Origin: Brachionus manjavacas
Taxonomy: Eukaryota > Rotifera > Eurotatoria > Ploima > Brachionidae
DNA: 64,000 nucleotides
Direction of reading: 5' to 3'
Assembly: GCA_019054805.1 (NCBI GenBank)
Contig: JAHQIY010000014.1
Span: forward strand, 124,001-188,000
Positions within the stretch are counted from its first letter, which is position 1, and every line of letters begins with the position of its first letter. The notes under the pieces are model-generated. The model saw only the letters and a program-made list of their open reading frames with translations, searched no databases and had not been told where the DNA came from. The translations under genes were made by a program, and so were the position numbers. Positions 12,815-23,854 of the stretch are shown in pieces.

Positions 12815-14262
12815 TTCTAATTTACCAATTGTTGAATTTTGCCCAAACGCGTGAATCTGCTCTGGACCGGTCTGGCAAAGACCGAAAACCACAAGTGACC
12901 ATCTCTCATGTTTTGTTTGGCCTGTTTTTTGACGAAATACTTTATTTCGGTTTTTTGCTTGTCGCCGGCTATCGGCAATATCCGGTCAATTAGACCATCT
13001 CCTTTTTCTACTCCGAGCCACTTTTCGCACAAAAAATAGTGCTTTTCTTTGGTCTGCACATCGTGGACAATCACAAATTTGAGGTCCCACGAAGCCATGT
13101 TTCCCTTGCCGCCATTATCATGCAATATCCTCAAATAATTCAAATTTCCCAAAGGCCCATCGACTCCCATTAGAAACGAGTCGATTCCGCCACGTCTCAA
13201 CACTTTTCTCTTTTAGTCCATCAAGTGCCTTTCCTCTGTTTTGCCCACATCTCTACTCAAAATCAAGCTCACCTTGGAATCAGTTACCGCATTCTGTCTG
13301 CTCCCAGTGAACACAATAACCTTATAAAAATAACTATTTGTCGAATACTTGTCCTGCAAGACACTCAGACCAGCACTTTTTTTGTCCAGTCTGTCATTCA
13401 CATAGGCCCACACACCACTCATCACATACGAAGCCAAAATAGCAATCACAGTTGAGCAAATGACCGGATTTTTCTGAAAACTGACATTGGCAAACACATG
13501 CTCAAAGTTGATTTTGGACGGCAGGACAACCAGGCCGCCGGCAAACTGTGTCAAGTAGCTCTTTCTTGTTTGCTATCTGGCAAAATTTCCATACTGACTT
13601 CCACTAGCCTGAATATTTGTCCAAATAGTAACAGTCCAATGTGTACACTCGGACAGAAAAGTCACTGGCGAACAATTGGGAATCATTGCTGATCGATGAT
13701 GGCTCGGTGAGAGAACTTTTGGGACAGTTGAAGTTTAATTCAGTTTGAGTTTATTGTCTGATTCCGTAGCCAGTAAAGTCTTTGTGGCCTTTGACTTGAC
13801 TGATGTTCATGAAAAATGTGAACTGGACATGCTGAGTTTGGTTTTGGAAAGAAGAATTAATGGGTGTGTGGACAGGGCATAGACCGAACTTGAACGTATC
13901 CGATAGAGTTTATTTTAGTCAAGTCAATTTCAGGTCTTATCTCCAAATGAATGGAAGAATTGTCCGAGTGGATTACAAAGCTATTTGGAAGTATTTGGCC
14001 TCCTGATGATATTGTCAAGTTGGATGTGTTCACATGCTGGAATGGAAAGTCGGGCAAAATGTCAATTGGTTTCTTTGAATCGGTGATGGTTACTTCGTCG
14101 CCATTTTGGTCAAAGAAAGACAGGCCAAGGAAAGTGGACAAGCCGATTTTGGACACGTTTTTGCCATTGTTGCCACTTGATGGAGCTGAAAATGAGCCGC
14201 AATCCAGGCTGTGCTATCTGACTGGCAAACTGCTCATAGTTCGGAATCCAGTCGAATTTTGA
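12815..14262 (-). pseudogene. Polycystin-1-like (PKD1L) fragment: GAIN/GPS, first membrane segment and PLAT domain, decayed
   Basis: Reading from 14262 downward, LGLSFFDQNGDEV and LLPNSF-like segments match the extracellular part of polycystin-1-like proteins. CYYLDKYSG and LTQFAGGLVVLPSKINFEHV match the GPS cleavage region, NPVICSTVIAILASYVMSGV the first transmembrane helix, and RRGGIDSFLMG, LNYLRILHDNGGKG, ASWDLKFVIVHDVQTKEKHY and FLCEKWLGVEKGDGLIDRIL the PLAT domain. At least two in-frame stops (one after CYYLDKYSG, one between ERHLMD and KRKVLRRGG) and frame changes show it is dead. No introns are visible across 1.4 kb, so it is either one large exon or a processed copy. The family's ion-channel part and N-terminal REJ/PKD repeats are absent. 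It is enclosed by the inverted repeats of the 4-kb element. Confidence 0.8.
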
Positions 14263-14465
14263 GCTTATTTTTTGATTTTTTAAATTTTGAATAGTTATTT
14301 AAAAGATATTTTATTTTGTAAAAATATCTGGATTTGATTTAATTTTTGTCTTCATAATTTTAATTTTTTTTTCAAAATGACACCTGAACGACCAATTTTC
14401 CTCTAAATAGTTATTCAAGTTTAGCTGAATTGAAACGATCGAATTGAAACGAACTTCACAACCCC

Positions 14466-16144
14466 TTCACAACTAAGATCATGTTATTGTAATTCTGATT
14501 GATTATTTTGAATTAGTATCATTTGGTTTTCAATTCTAGTCTGCTGTTGTAAATCAAAGTTTAGCAATTCTTAAATTCGAGAATTTTGTTCTTGAATTTG
14601 GGCATATTAAAAAATAAAAAAAGCTCAATATTGCCAACCGTTTTTTACTTAATTTTGGTTACCGTCTCCAATCATGATCCGGACTAGTTCGACTGCTCTT
14701 AACCCGCAATCACTTTTTAGCAGGTGTCAGTCTTGCCAGAAGACAATTTTCGAATTTTTTAGCTTGACTTTCCAATAGACTTTAAAACAGCAAATTTATA
14801 ACCCTCAGCGGCTACCCAATATGAAAACTCACATTGATTTGTCAGTAATTGAAATCAAACCGGAGCATTTTTTGAAGCATGCGTTGGTTTTAAACAAGAT
14901 GAAAAATTATACCCCAAATTATTCTCTTTTTATGTAAAACATTTATATCTAATAAATTAGGTACTTAAATTTAATAAAAGAAATTAAAGGAACCCAAACA
15001 GGAGTCCGAAGGTTCGCGGATGATCGAAATTTAATTACAAAAAAAAAATACTCAAGATTTTTGAAAAGTTTGATCAAGACAAAGAAATTAAATTTAATTA
15101 AATTAAATTCTCAAAAAACACAAATTATGGAAATTAATAACAAGAAAGAATAAAAATGACGCTCCTCAATAAAGATATAGAGTATACCACGCTCTGAAGT
15201 TTCAAATTGAAATTAAAGGTTAAAGCCAATTTTTTGTGTATGAATTACAAAATGAATCCAATGTTGAAATTACATTGAAAAAGTGCGATGTTTCAAACTA
15301 TTTTTTCAGTAACAAATAAAAAAATTATTTTTTACTGTTTTTTTTTATTAATTTTGACTTGAGTTTGTGATATGATGTTCCTCAAGATAATTATTGTTTA
15401 AAAACTATCTACGCTCTGTTTTGCATATTTGATAAATTGAATTTTGGTTAAAATGCATAAAATGAACGTCAGTTATCACTAAAGTCAAAATTTATATAGA
15501 AAAAAATAATGTTTTTCGGGTCTAGTCGGTTAGGTGAACGTTGGTTCACCTGTTCCGGGAACAATTCTTGTTCTCAGGTTTTATGAACTATCAGTTCACC
15601 AAATCTAAAAATTGTTTTCCCTTTTTGAAATTTTTTCAACAATTAATGGAAAAAAAACTAAATGAAAAATTCTAAATTCAATAAAAAAAAAGAAAGAAAA
15701 TAAAAAAAAATTTTAAGTTGGGCGGAGTAGGTAAAATTTTCAAAATATATGCATATTTGTTCCCAAAAGTCAAACACTCGAAGGTTGAAAAATTTATTTT
15801 AGTAATCTTTAATTTTTATAATTTTTTTTTAAAGGCAAAGATTTTAGTAGAGAGCGCATTTGGGTACTTGGGATAGTTGATTGGGGAATACCAGGTTAAA
15901 TAGATCAGAGCAAATGCTTTTTCTAGAGCTCTTACAAATTAAAAAAAAAAACAAAAAAATTATTACTTTCAATTGTTTATTTTTATCGGTAAATCGGTTT
16001 AAATCGGTTTCGAACATTAGGCATTCTATTAAATAGCTAAATTTGCAGTTTTACCAGAATTTGTTAAATAAATTAATAGATAATATAAAATTTAAAAAAA
16101 CAATTTTCAATATTTTTTTTAAACTCATTCTATTTCACTATCAA
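14466..16144. other. Non-coding AT-rich DNA with short palindromes
   Basis: No gene is seen. At about 14830-14900 a short open stretch MKTHIDLSVIEIKPEHFLKH occurs without recognisable relatives. At 15532-15570 are AGGTGAACGTTGGTTCACCT (8-bp arms) and TGTTCCGGGAACA, two adjacent palindromes that stand out against the AT background. Confidence 0.5.
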
Positions 16145-16504
16145 ATACCATCGAAACCATGTAATAAAATTTTTTTATTTTTTTTTAGAATAAACCTTGA
16201 CGTCTGACTTTAAACTAAGAGTAAGCGCAAAAGCTTGATTTTATTCTTCGAATAATTTCGAATTTATTTTGTAATAAACTTAAAAAATTATAGAGTTAAA
16301 TTCGAAATTAAAAAAAATTAAAAATTAAACTTTATTCTAATTTTTGTATTTAATCTAAGAGTACAATTTTTTAAGTTTATTACAAAATAAATTGGATATT
16401 ATTCTAAGAATAACATCAAGCTTTTGCGCTTACTCTTAGTTTAAAGTCAGACGTCAAGGTTTAAAAAAAATAAAAAAATTTTATTACATGGTTTCGATGG
16501 TATT
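16145..16504. mobile_element. 360-bp foldback element with arms of about 125 bp
   Basis: AATACCATCGAAACCATGTA at the left is mirrored at the right, and complementarity continues through TTGACGTCTGACTTTAAACT, AAGAGTAAGCGCAAAAGCTT and AAACTTAAAAAATT to an AT-rich centre. The arms differ by only a few bases, so the insertion is fairly young. TA dinucleotides directly inside the outer end fit a Tc1/mariner-type TA target. No coding capacity. Confidence 0.85.
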
Positions 16505-18265
16505 AGTTAGTTCCGTATGGAATAAACCCAAATTTTGACATTGTTCCTAGAGTAATGGTCACGAGTTTACGGTAGGACTTTTTTTGTCTGTTTCAAAAAC
16601 ATGAAAACTTGACAGCCACTTATAAAATTGATAAATCAAAAATCTATTGACCAAAAAAAGTATAATATTAAATCAGAAAGACTGCTGAAAGTTATTTACA
16701 CTAGAATATATATAATTTTCTTGAGAATAATAAATTTATTTAAACCCCATCTAACTTTATTTTTTATTTTTTTTCTTGTATATTTTTTATACTGAGGAGC
16801 TTTAGCTCGGATCAGATTTACAGATATAAACAATGCAGAATGTTTTTTACAATTTCTATCTTGACTTCAAGAAAGATTCATTCTCTTTTTTTGCACTTTC
16901 TTTTCTTTTATTTTTATCAATCGAAATTTTTAGATAAACAATAATTAGCAATTGTCAAGTTACTATCTAGCATCAAGGTTTTTTATTTACGGATGTAATT
17001 TTTATTAAATTCGTTATCTAGAGTTTTTTTAAGAAAAATTTTACTCGGTTTTTAATGAGTTATATTAAGATTTCATTATAGCGAGGTCCATTATATCATA
17101 GAAAATTAGCAATCATTTTCCTTTATAAATCAGTTCATGGATTCTTACTCGCATTTTAAAAGATTTCGTTAAATGGGGATTCGTTATGCGGAGTAATAAC
17201 GCATTTATGATTTAATTTATGATTGAATATTGAACGATGAATATCAAAACTTTAATTTATTTAATAAAATTTATTCTTTCATAAAATTTCAATTAATCTA
17301 TCGAGTATTCTTAATATGTTTTGAATTTTTTTAATAAAAAAATTTTATTAACCACTTCAATTTTGTTAATTTTTTATTCTTTATTGCCACATGGGACTAA
17401 GAATTGAAATCGAGATTCTTTATTTTAACACATAATTATATCATGTTTAACAAAGTTATTATTTAATTATAATTATATTTCCAAATTAGCTACAAAGATA
17501 CCATGATAAAAAATAAAAAATTTCTTGATATAAGATTGAAAATTGTTTCGTTCTTTCAGTGCCACAAAAAGAAAATTATTAAGGAATTTGATTTAAAAAC
17601 TTTTAAGCTGCTTTTTCTGAATTTTTTTGAGAAGATTCAATTTTTTTTTGTTACATTTACAAATATCAAATAAACAACAAATGACAATGACAATAAAAAG
17701 ATTTTCATTTTTTTCCTCTGTACCAAATTTCACAATTATTAATAAACTAAACTAAACGAACTGTAAAATATTAAGACTTTAAGGGAAAAATTTTGTCACC
17801 CTATTGCTTCTAAATTAGCTTCATTTTTAATAAAAGAAAGGGCTTCGTTAAAAAAAAAAAAAACTGAAAAGCAAACAAAACAGCTGGATTGAGCTTTTCA
17901 ATTAGTAAATATTAGCGCAGGTATTTTACTTTAAAAGACATGTTGAGATATAAAGAAAAATTCTAATAATCATTTAGAATGCTCACAAATATTTACAAAA
18001 TTAGTGTTAAGCAAGCTTTTATTTATTCTGACTGTTTTTTGTTCGCAAAAAAAGAATGAAACCGAAAATAAAGTTTATCTAATCTCAAGAGAGATTAAAT
18101 CCAAATTATTTTTCAAAATAAAATCCAGTTACCAATAGTTACTTAAAAGTCATCTTTCTCATTTTATTCTCTTAATGATATAATAAAATTGTGTTATTTA
18201 AAATATTTTTATTTCGACTATTTGACATTTGTGGAAAAAAATCGATTTCAATTTAGATAGACTAA
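16505..18265. other. Non-coding DNA upstream of the EF-hand gene; possible pogo/Tc1-like terminus at 17060-17210
   Basis: ATTATAGCGAGGTCCATTAT and TTCGTTATGCGGAGTAATAA resemble the 'CTCGTTATAACG' style termini of pogo/Tc1-type elements, but no matching partner or transposase was found. The rest is AT-rich with no gene seen. Confidence 0.35.
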
Positions 18266-19137
18266 ATGAGCAACTTTAAAGTGGAAACATGGGAGGACGA
18301 CTCCAACCAAAGTGGTTCACAATCCAATTTCGTAAAAGGACTTGATAATAAAAAATTTAATAGAAAATAAATAATTTTGTTTAAGCAAAATCTTTTGCCA
18401 TCAGCAGAAATAAAAAGTAAATTAAAAACAAAAACATCTTATTTTATTTGAAATTAGTAATTAATCTTATTATTCTTTTAAGAAATTGAAGCATTGTTTA
18501 ATAGATATGACAAAAATTCCACTGGTTTCATCCAAACAATAAATTGTCTCGAAATTTTTAAGTTAGCTGGTCAAAACTATTCGTACCAGACTGAAAAAAT
18601 GATCCTGGACGAAATAGATGAAAAAGGTGTGCATATTTTGAAGAAAAATAAAATTTCCTTTTTATATTTCCTATTTATAATGTTAAATAAAAAGGTACAG
18701 GAATGATTTTGTTTGATGATTTTGTCCGAGTATACAAAAAGTATTCCAAGTCAAGTTTTTACCAACAACTTGAGTTGGAACTTGCCGTCAAAGCGTTTGT
18801 TACTGAAACTACAATTATTCCGGAAACAGACGAAGTAATCGAATATGTTGATTTTGAACAAATGAAATCTTATCTTTTGAATGAGGGCGATTGTTTGTAC
18901 AAACAAGATTTACTTGCTTTGGAAAAGATTATTTTAGAAAGGAGTAGTAAAAAATCTTTGAATTTTGATCAAAAAAGCGGTAAATACCTGCAATCGGCCA
19001 AGATTACTGTACAAGATATTTGCGATTTACTTTTACAACATTTAAATGTTGATTCCGCAAAAAATTCTAAGACCAAGATGACAAAAAAAGTTGTCAAAAA
19101 GCCAAAAAAAACACTTAGACAATTAAGAAAAAAATAA
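18266..19137 (+). CDS. EF-hand protein, four exons including a 31-nt microexon
   Basis: Exons 18266-18331, 18386-18416, 18483-18626 and 18695-19137 join in phase to 227 residues. Direct joining of exon 1 to 18483 breaks the frame; inserting the microexon (QNLLPSAEIK) restores it. EF-hand loop 1 is DKNSTGFIQTIN and loop 2 is DEKGTGMILFDD, the latter formed across the exon 3/4 junction; both have Gly at position 6 and Ile at position 8. Loop 1 ends in Asn and loop 2 in Asp at position 12 instead of the usual Glu, so calcium affinity may be modest. The C-terminus is basic (KTKMTKKVVKKPKKTLRQLR). The overall layout resembles small ciliary or calmodulin-like EF-hand proteins, but I cannot name an orthologue. 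TTTCAATTTAG lies 9 nt before the ATG. The gene is convergent with the Tctex1 gene. Confidence 0.8.
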
Positions 19138-19599
19138 TTTCTAAGAGTCAAATTTTTACAAATGTTTTAAATAAATATTTTTTTTTACAAAGCAAATGCT
19201 TTTTTTTTTAAATCATTTGGGTTTAAATTGTTAAAATTTTGTTAAAACACCATTTAATTTTGAAAAATTTTAAATTAGAAATTTTTAAAGTAACACTCAA
19301 CCCTCAACTCAAGTCTGTTTTTTTTTGTCAATAAAATTATTTATTATTGCCTTTTATTATTTAAATACTTGAACAGAACGAACTCAAAAAATTTCCAAAA
19401 AATTGATAAAAAATAATTATTTTTTTTTGTTTTAAATTTTAAATTGATCACCAAGCTGAAAAAAAGACCTTTGGTTCTTATTGAATTTTCTGAATTTTTC
19501 ACTCTGTCCCTGAACCTGACTTATTTCTTGTTAATTATTTTATTTACATTTAGAAAGTAGTTTCTTATTTTCATTCTCGTATTAAGTTTCTTTTGTTAT

Positions 19600-19830
19600 A
19601 AATGGATGAATTTCGTGGTTATGTGTTGTTCTTTTAATAGCTGTTTAATGTTTTTTTGGGTGCATGGATTCCAGGCGTAGCTTGCAAATTCTAGATGTGG
19701 TCTTACATAACATGTGTAAAGCTTTTTCCAAAGTATGACCTCTCTTGACACAAAGACTTTTCTTTACTTGTTATGACAGCTTAAGATCATTTGAGAGAAT
19801 GATGCCTAGGTCTCTTCCGCATTTAGTTTC
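19600..19830 (-). mobile_element. Non-LTR retrotransposon (LINE) fragment, end of reverse transcriptase
   Basis: On the minus strand RDLGIILSNDLKLS and, in another frame, YVRPHLEFASYAWNPCTQKN match the C-terminal end of CR1/Jockey-like reverse transcriptases. Frame changes and stops are present. It lies between the convergent EF-hand and Tctex1 genes. Confidence 0.7.
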
Positions 19831-20075
19831 GGTTATTTTAATTATTGCGTTTCTTTTTATTTAATTATCAGTAGCGCCAAGCAATTAAATAAATAAATTA
19901 ATTGCATAGTTTATTTGGTCAAGAAAACGCTCGTGTTGGTGATTTTTTTTTTTCCGAAACAAAAAAAAATACATATTCAGTTTTTTATAATCAATTAGAA
20001 AAATTTTAGAGAAAAATTTTTTTATTAAATTTATTAAATTTATTTCTTGTTATTTAAATTAAATTAAAATAAAAT

Positions 20076-20708
20076 TTATTCCTTGTAAATAATATACACA
20101 ACTACAGTGACAACTACTTGATTAGTTCGTTGCGTGACTGTAAACGACATGTCGCGTTCAGAGTCCCAAAGGCAATTTGAAGCCAATCTAAAAGTTTGCT
20201 GTTTATCTTGAACCATGTTGGTAAGAACTACAATGCGATGTCTCTTGTCGACCATGTCTTTTATTTCAGTCTTTATTTTAGTCGACAAAAATTCAGCATA
20301 AATTCGATTGATTGAGTCATCGTTAACCGGTTGGGATTCTTTGAAATTTTTGGCCATAAATTCTCTGAGCGATTCTTGGATTTTTTTTTCAATCAGTTGT
20401 TTGTTGACTTGTTTGACCGGATCGCTACGATAAGTTGGCTCATATCGTTCTGCTCTGCTGTCAGCAAAATTTTTGCCTCTCAAAAAACCATCAAATGAAT
20501 AATGAGTCCTTTTTTCATTCAAAAATTTGTAATCAGTTTTTCGGCGCCATTTGGATGTCACATTCAAATAGTGTCTTAGATAGCGATCATTTGAAATAGA
20601 TGTTGTGTTCTTGGATGACGAAACTTCACTTAAACTGGACGTCTGCTGATCAGATTTGTTCGGTTTAAATGAAAAAACACTTTTTCGGTCATCAATCATC
20701 CTACTCAT
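20076..20708 (-). CDS. Tctex1-domain protein (dynein light chain DYNLT5-like)
   Basis: One coding exon of 210 residues. The C-terminal half is a Tctex1 domain: KIKTEIKDMVDKRHRIVVLT, then RLASNCLWDSERDMSFTVTQ, with the NCLWD motif and the hydrophobic final strand TNQVVVTVVVYIIYKE. The N-terminal 80 residues are Ser- and basic-rich, as in the TCTEX1D (DYNLT4/5) group rather than canonical cytoplasmic DYNLT1/3, which are about 113 residues. The family binds dynein intermediate chains; members of this subgroup are often axonemal. The start ATG is two bases after TTTTTTTTTTTTCAATTAG, a strong 3' splice-acceptor match, so the leader is either cis-spliced or a trans-splice site. RFC4 ends 238 bp upstream on the same strand. 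AATAAA overlaps the stop codon. Confidence 0.85.
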   Translation of the reverse strand: MSRMIDDRKSVFSFKPNKSDQQTSSLSEVSSSKNTTSISNDRYLRHYLNVTSKWRRKTDYKFLNEKRTHYSFDGFLRGKNFADSRAERYEPTYRSDPVKQVNKQLIEKKIQESLREFMAKNFKESQPVNDDSINRIYAEFLSTKIKTEIKDMVDKRHRIVVLTNMVQDKQQTFRLASNCLWDSERDMSFTVTQRTNQVVVTVVVYIIYKE

Positions 20709-20946
20709 ATCTAATTGAAAAAAAAAAAAAATTTTAGAAGCAATTTTTTTTTTATTATTTTCTATATTTGAGAATAAAAATGAGGCTTGCATGTTGGATA
20801 TCTTGTTGACTTTATGTAATTTTACTTTTTAGCAACCATAACAACAGATAAGAAAATATTAAGATTTTTTATTGACAAAATAAATTTACAATTGAAATCA
20901 AAATCACGAATTTAATTTTTATAATTGGATGTAGATTTTAGTGAAA

Positions 20947-22235
20947 TTATTTTTTCATTTGCTTCATTATTAGCACAAGTAAATCTAAGAGTTGAAGGTA
21001 TTCGTCAGCGCCCTCGATCAAATCGTTGTCGACCATGGCAATTTTTTCAAATACAATCGCTTTTTTGCCATCGTCCAAATCGGCTCTTTCGACCAACACG
21101 TCATGTAGCTGCATCACTACTTGATTACCACTGAAGCCGTCATAAATTAAGTCCTGAACGCATTGTTCCACTTTTTCAAATGAGCCAAGAGAACACGTGT
21201 CAAGAATTTTCTCAATTACTGAATCTTTTAAAATCTTAAAAAATTTTTTTCATTTTTTTTCTTTTTTTCTAGTTATAAATAAAAAACCCCGGCTATTTCT
21301 AAAATGTCCAAAGACTTGATACAAACACTTTTGAGTCTACTGGCACATTGTAAATATGTGATTGCTTTTCGAAGGTCTCCCTCTGAACACGTGACCAAAG
21401 TAGCCAGTGCCTATTCGAAAAAAAAATAATTTTTAGTTTTTTTTTTTTTTCTTTTTTTTAGTTGAAACTAACATCTGGGTCACAGTCGACTTTTTCTTCT
21501 CTACAAATGTACTCAAGTCTTTTGATCAGAATTTCTTTTGACAAAGGCTTAAAGCGAAATTTGCTGCATCTAGAAGTTATGGGCTCAATGATTCGACTGA
21601 CATAATTGCAAATAAGACAAAATCGAGTCGTCTTGGACTCTTTTTCCATTGTTCGCCTAAGTGCTGCTTGAGCGCTAGAGGTCATTGAGTCGGCCTCGTC
21701 CAGTATTACAATTTTAAACGGTGGACATGGCTTTCCACTTTGAAAAAGAAAAAAAATCTTTTAAATCAATCAATCAATAATCAATATTCAATAATATACT
21801 CTGATCTATGTCCTGATGGAGTAAATTGAGCAAATGTTTTTACTTTTTCTCTAATGACATTAATGCCTCGCTCATCTGACGAGTTCAATTCCAACACTCT
21901 GGTTTTCATGAGCTCTGGTCTTTGAGCAAAAATAATTAAGAATTTATGAGGAGGTTAATGGATTCGATCAAGTACCCGAAAAGCTCTCTTGCCGCAGCTA
22001 AGATGGTCGATGTTTTGCCCGTGCCTGGCGGACCGTAGAATAAAAAGTTGGGAAACTCGCCAGTGTCACTTTTGATTGTTTTTTTGAGTATGGCAACTAT
22101 TTCGTCTTGATAGCTGATGTCATCGACTTTTTTTGGTCGACTAAAAATTAATATTGGATTTAGTCATTAATTGATTAGTTTTTTTTTGTCTGATAAAAAA
22201 ATTTACTATTTTTCTATCCATGGAAGAGAAGACAT
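20947..22235 (-). CDS. RFC4: Replication factor C subunit 4 (RFC37), six exons
   Basis: Exons 22235-22207, 22140-21976, 21919-21800, 21737-21473, 21410-21288 and 21234-20947 join in phase to 329 residues (vertebrate RFC4 about 363). Walker A GPPGTGKT is at 46-53, Walker B VILDEADS at 115-122 and the SRC arginine-finger motif at 160-162. [33 protein letters not shown] and [11 protein letters not shown] identify RFC4 among the small subunits. The protein is part of the RFC1-5 clamp loader that places PCNA on DNA in replication and repair, and of the RAD17, CTF18 and ELG1 loaders. The N-terminal extension of vertebrate RFC4 is missing: the protein starts [10 protein letters not shown]. Introns are 53-66 nt. 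The same strand continues into the Tctex1 gene. Confidence 0.95.
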
Positions 22236-23275
22236 TTTGAAAATTTTTTAATAATTTTTTTTTAAATAAAATTAACTGAGGTTTTGATTTTGGTTTAGAA
22301 AAAGCTAATTGTTTGATTGAAAATTTAAATTATTTAAAAGTGCACTAAAATAGTCTTTGAAAAAATTTCTACTAAATGTATCAAAATATGATGGTTTTGT
22401 TTTCATGAATTATGATTTTCTTTTTGTGTTTGCATTCGAGAAGAAGATATTTGAAAACGTTTTCATATCAAGTAAATCTATTAAATTAAATTAAATAAAT
22501 AAATAAATACAAAAAATAAGGTAAAACTATTTAAAATTTTTAATAATTGAGTTCTTTAAATTGTAGAACAATTTGTGAATAATTTGTCTAAGCCATATTA
22601 ATGCATGAAAAGCCAATTGACTAACTTTTTATTTTAAACATTTTATTTTAAGAAATTTAAAAATAAAGCTATTTTGTGACTTTATTTAAATATTTGCTTT
22701 TAGTAAAACAATTTATTCTATTTTGCTTTTAAATTGAAGAACTCAATTAAAAATAATAAATAAACGGAGAAGAAAATAATTGTTTGTTTGTTTATTCAAA
22801 AAATCAAATAGAATAAAAGAAATTCCAAAAAAAAATATAGAAATTTTTTCAACTCAAAAAAAAAAAAAATTCTGTTTTTTTAAAACATAAAAAAATGACC
22901 GTTGTTTGTTGTAATTTTAAATAAGAGATATTTTTTGTGTTAGTTTTACTATTTAGAAAATATTATTTTTTCTTTTTCTTTTCATAGTATCATAATTGAT
23001 GATAATAAATTGACTAATTTAGAATAAAAATAAAATTCATTTAAAAAGTAATTTTTTATTTTTCATTTTTGTTTCAATTTGCTTCAATTTTGCTTCAAAT
23101 TTGTTTTGATGTTTTGGTGATGATTAGGCGATTTAAAAAGAAGACGAAGATGAAGACGAAGAAGAAGATGAAGAAGAAGAAGAAATAGAAGAGAGGAAAT
23201 GAAGAGACAACTAATTTGTTCTGTGTTTGTGATGGGCTAGTTTAAAATGTATTTGTACACTCTTTGCTAAGTTGT
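22236..23275. other. AT-rich spacer between Rho1 and RFC4
   Basis: No coding signal. It contains the 3' untranslated region of Rho1, including a purine-rich (GAA/GAC)n tract at about 23140-23205, and the leader of RFC4. Confidence 0.5.
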
Positions 23276-23854
23276 TTAGAGGATTACGCATCGCTTCTTT
23301 TTTTTGGGATTGGTTTGGAGGGCGGCTCGTGTGGCCGTTTCGAACACTTCTCTGACACCGTCTTTGGTCTTTGCCGAGCACTCCAAATAGGAGACGGCGT
23401 GTATGGAGTCGCTGACCTCGCGGCCCTGCTCGAATCGCACCGGCTCCTTTTTCATTTTGGCGAGTTCGCGTCGCGTTATTTCGTCGTTGCGAAGATCTTT
23501 TTTATTGCCGACAAGAACGACGGGCACTCGCGGACAAAAGTGTCGCACCTCCGGCTGCCACTTTTCGGTTATGTTCTCCAACGAGTCGGGATTATCGATG
23601 CCGAAGCACATGACTATGACGTCAGAGTCCGGGTACGACAGCGGCCTTAGTCTGTCGTAGTCCTCCTGGCCGGCCGTGTCCCACAGAGCCAGCTCGACCT
23701 GCTTGCCGTCCACCTCAATATCAGCTACATAGTTTTCGAATACGGTCGGTACGTACACCTCTGGAAATTGGTCTTTGCTAAACACGATCAACAAACATGT
23801 CTTGCCACAGCAACCGTCGCCAACTATTACTAATTTTTTGCGTATTGCTGTCAT
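23276..23854 (-). CDS. Rho1: Rho family small GTPase, RhoA/Rho1 orthologue
   Basis: A single uninterrupted coding exon of 192 residues, one shorter than human RhoA. P-loop GDGCCGKT is at 12-19 (Ala15 of RhoA is Cys here), switch I/effector [10 protein letters not shown] at 34-43, DTAGQED at 59-65, NKKD for guanine specificity, and the ECSAK motif. The C-terminus is a polybasic PKKKKR followed by CVIL, a CAAX box ending in Leu that predicts geranylgeranylation, as in RhoA. It acts at membranes to regulate actomyosin through ROCK and formins. Its GC content is much higher than the surroundings, as for other strongly constrained genes here. ATCTTTAG, an acceptor-like site, lies about 20 nt upstream of the ATG, so a 5' untranslated intron is likely. 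Confidence 0.98.
   Translation of the reverse strand: MTAIRKKLVIVGDGCCGKTCLLIVFSKDQFPEVYVPTVFENYVADIEVDGKQVELALWDTAGQEDYDRLRPLSYPDSDVIVMCFGIDNPDSLENITEKWQPEVRHFCPRVPVVLVGNKKDLRNDEITRRELAKMKKEPVRFEQGREVSDSIHAVSYLECSAKTKDGVREVFETATRAALQTNPKKKKRCVIL

Larger units (their letters stand above)
10467..14465. mobile_element. 4.0-kb element with about 60-bp terminal inverted repeats, carrying a host gene fragment
   Basis: The left end reads GGGGTTGGGAAGTTCGTTTC from 10468, then AATTCGATCATTTAAATTCA. The right end, in reverse complement from 14465, reads GGGGTTGTGAAGTTCGTTTC then AATTCGATCGTTTCAATTCA. Similarity continues through AACTTGAATAACT, about 60 bp with few mismatches. Inside are a decayed polycystin-like fragment (12815-14262, minus) and a separate unknown C-terminal reading frame (12281-12452, minus). 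I recognise no transposase. Shorter elements at 43422-43901 and 44400-44660 have related ends, so this looks like a larger member of a terminal-inverted-repeat DNA transposon family. The target-site duplication is not clear: the flanks are ...ATAAG and TTCACAAC.... Confidence 0.7.

Noticed and set aside
23264-23660. Plus-strand frames opposite Rho1
   Set aside because: Shadow of the conserved GTPase exon.
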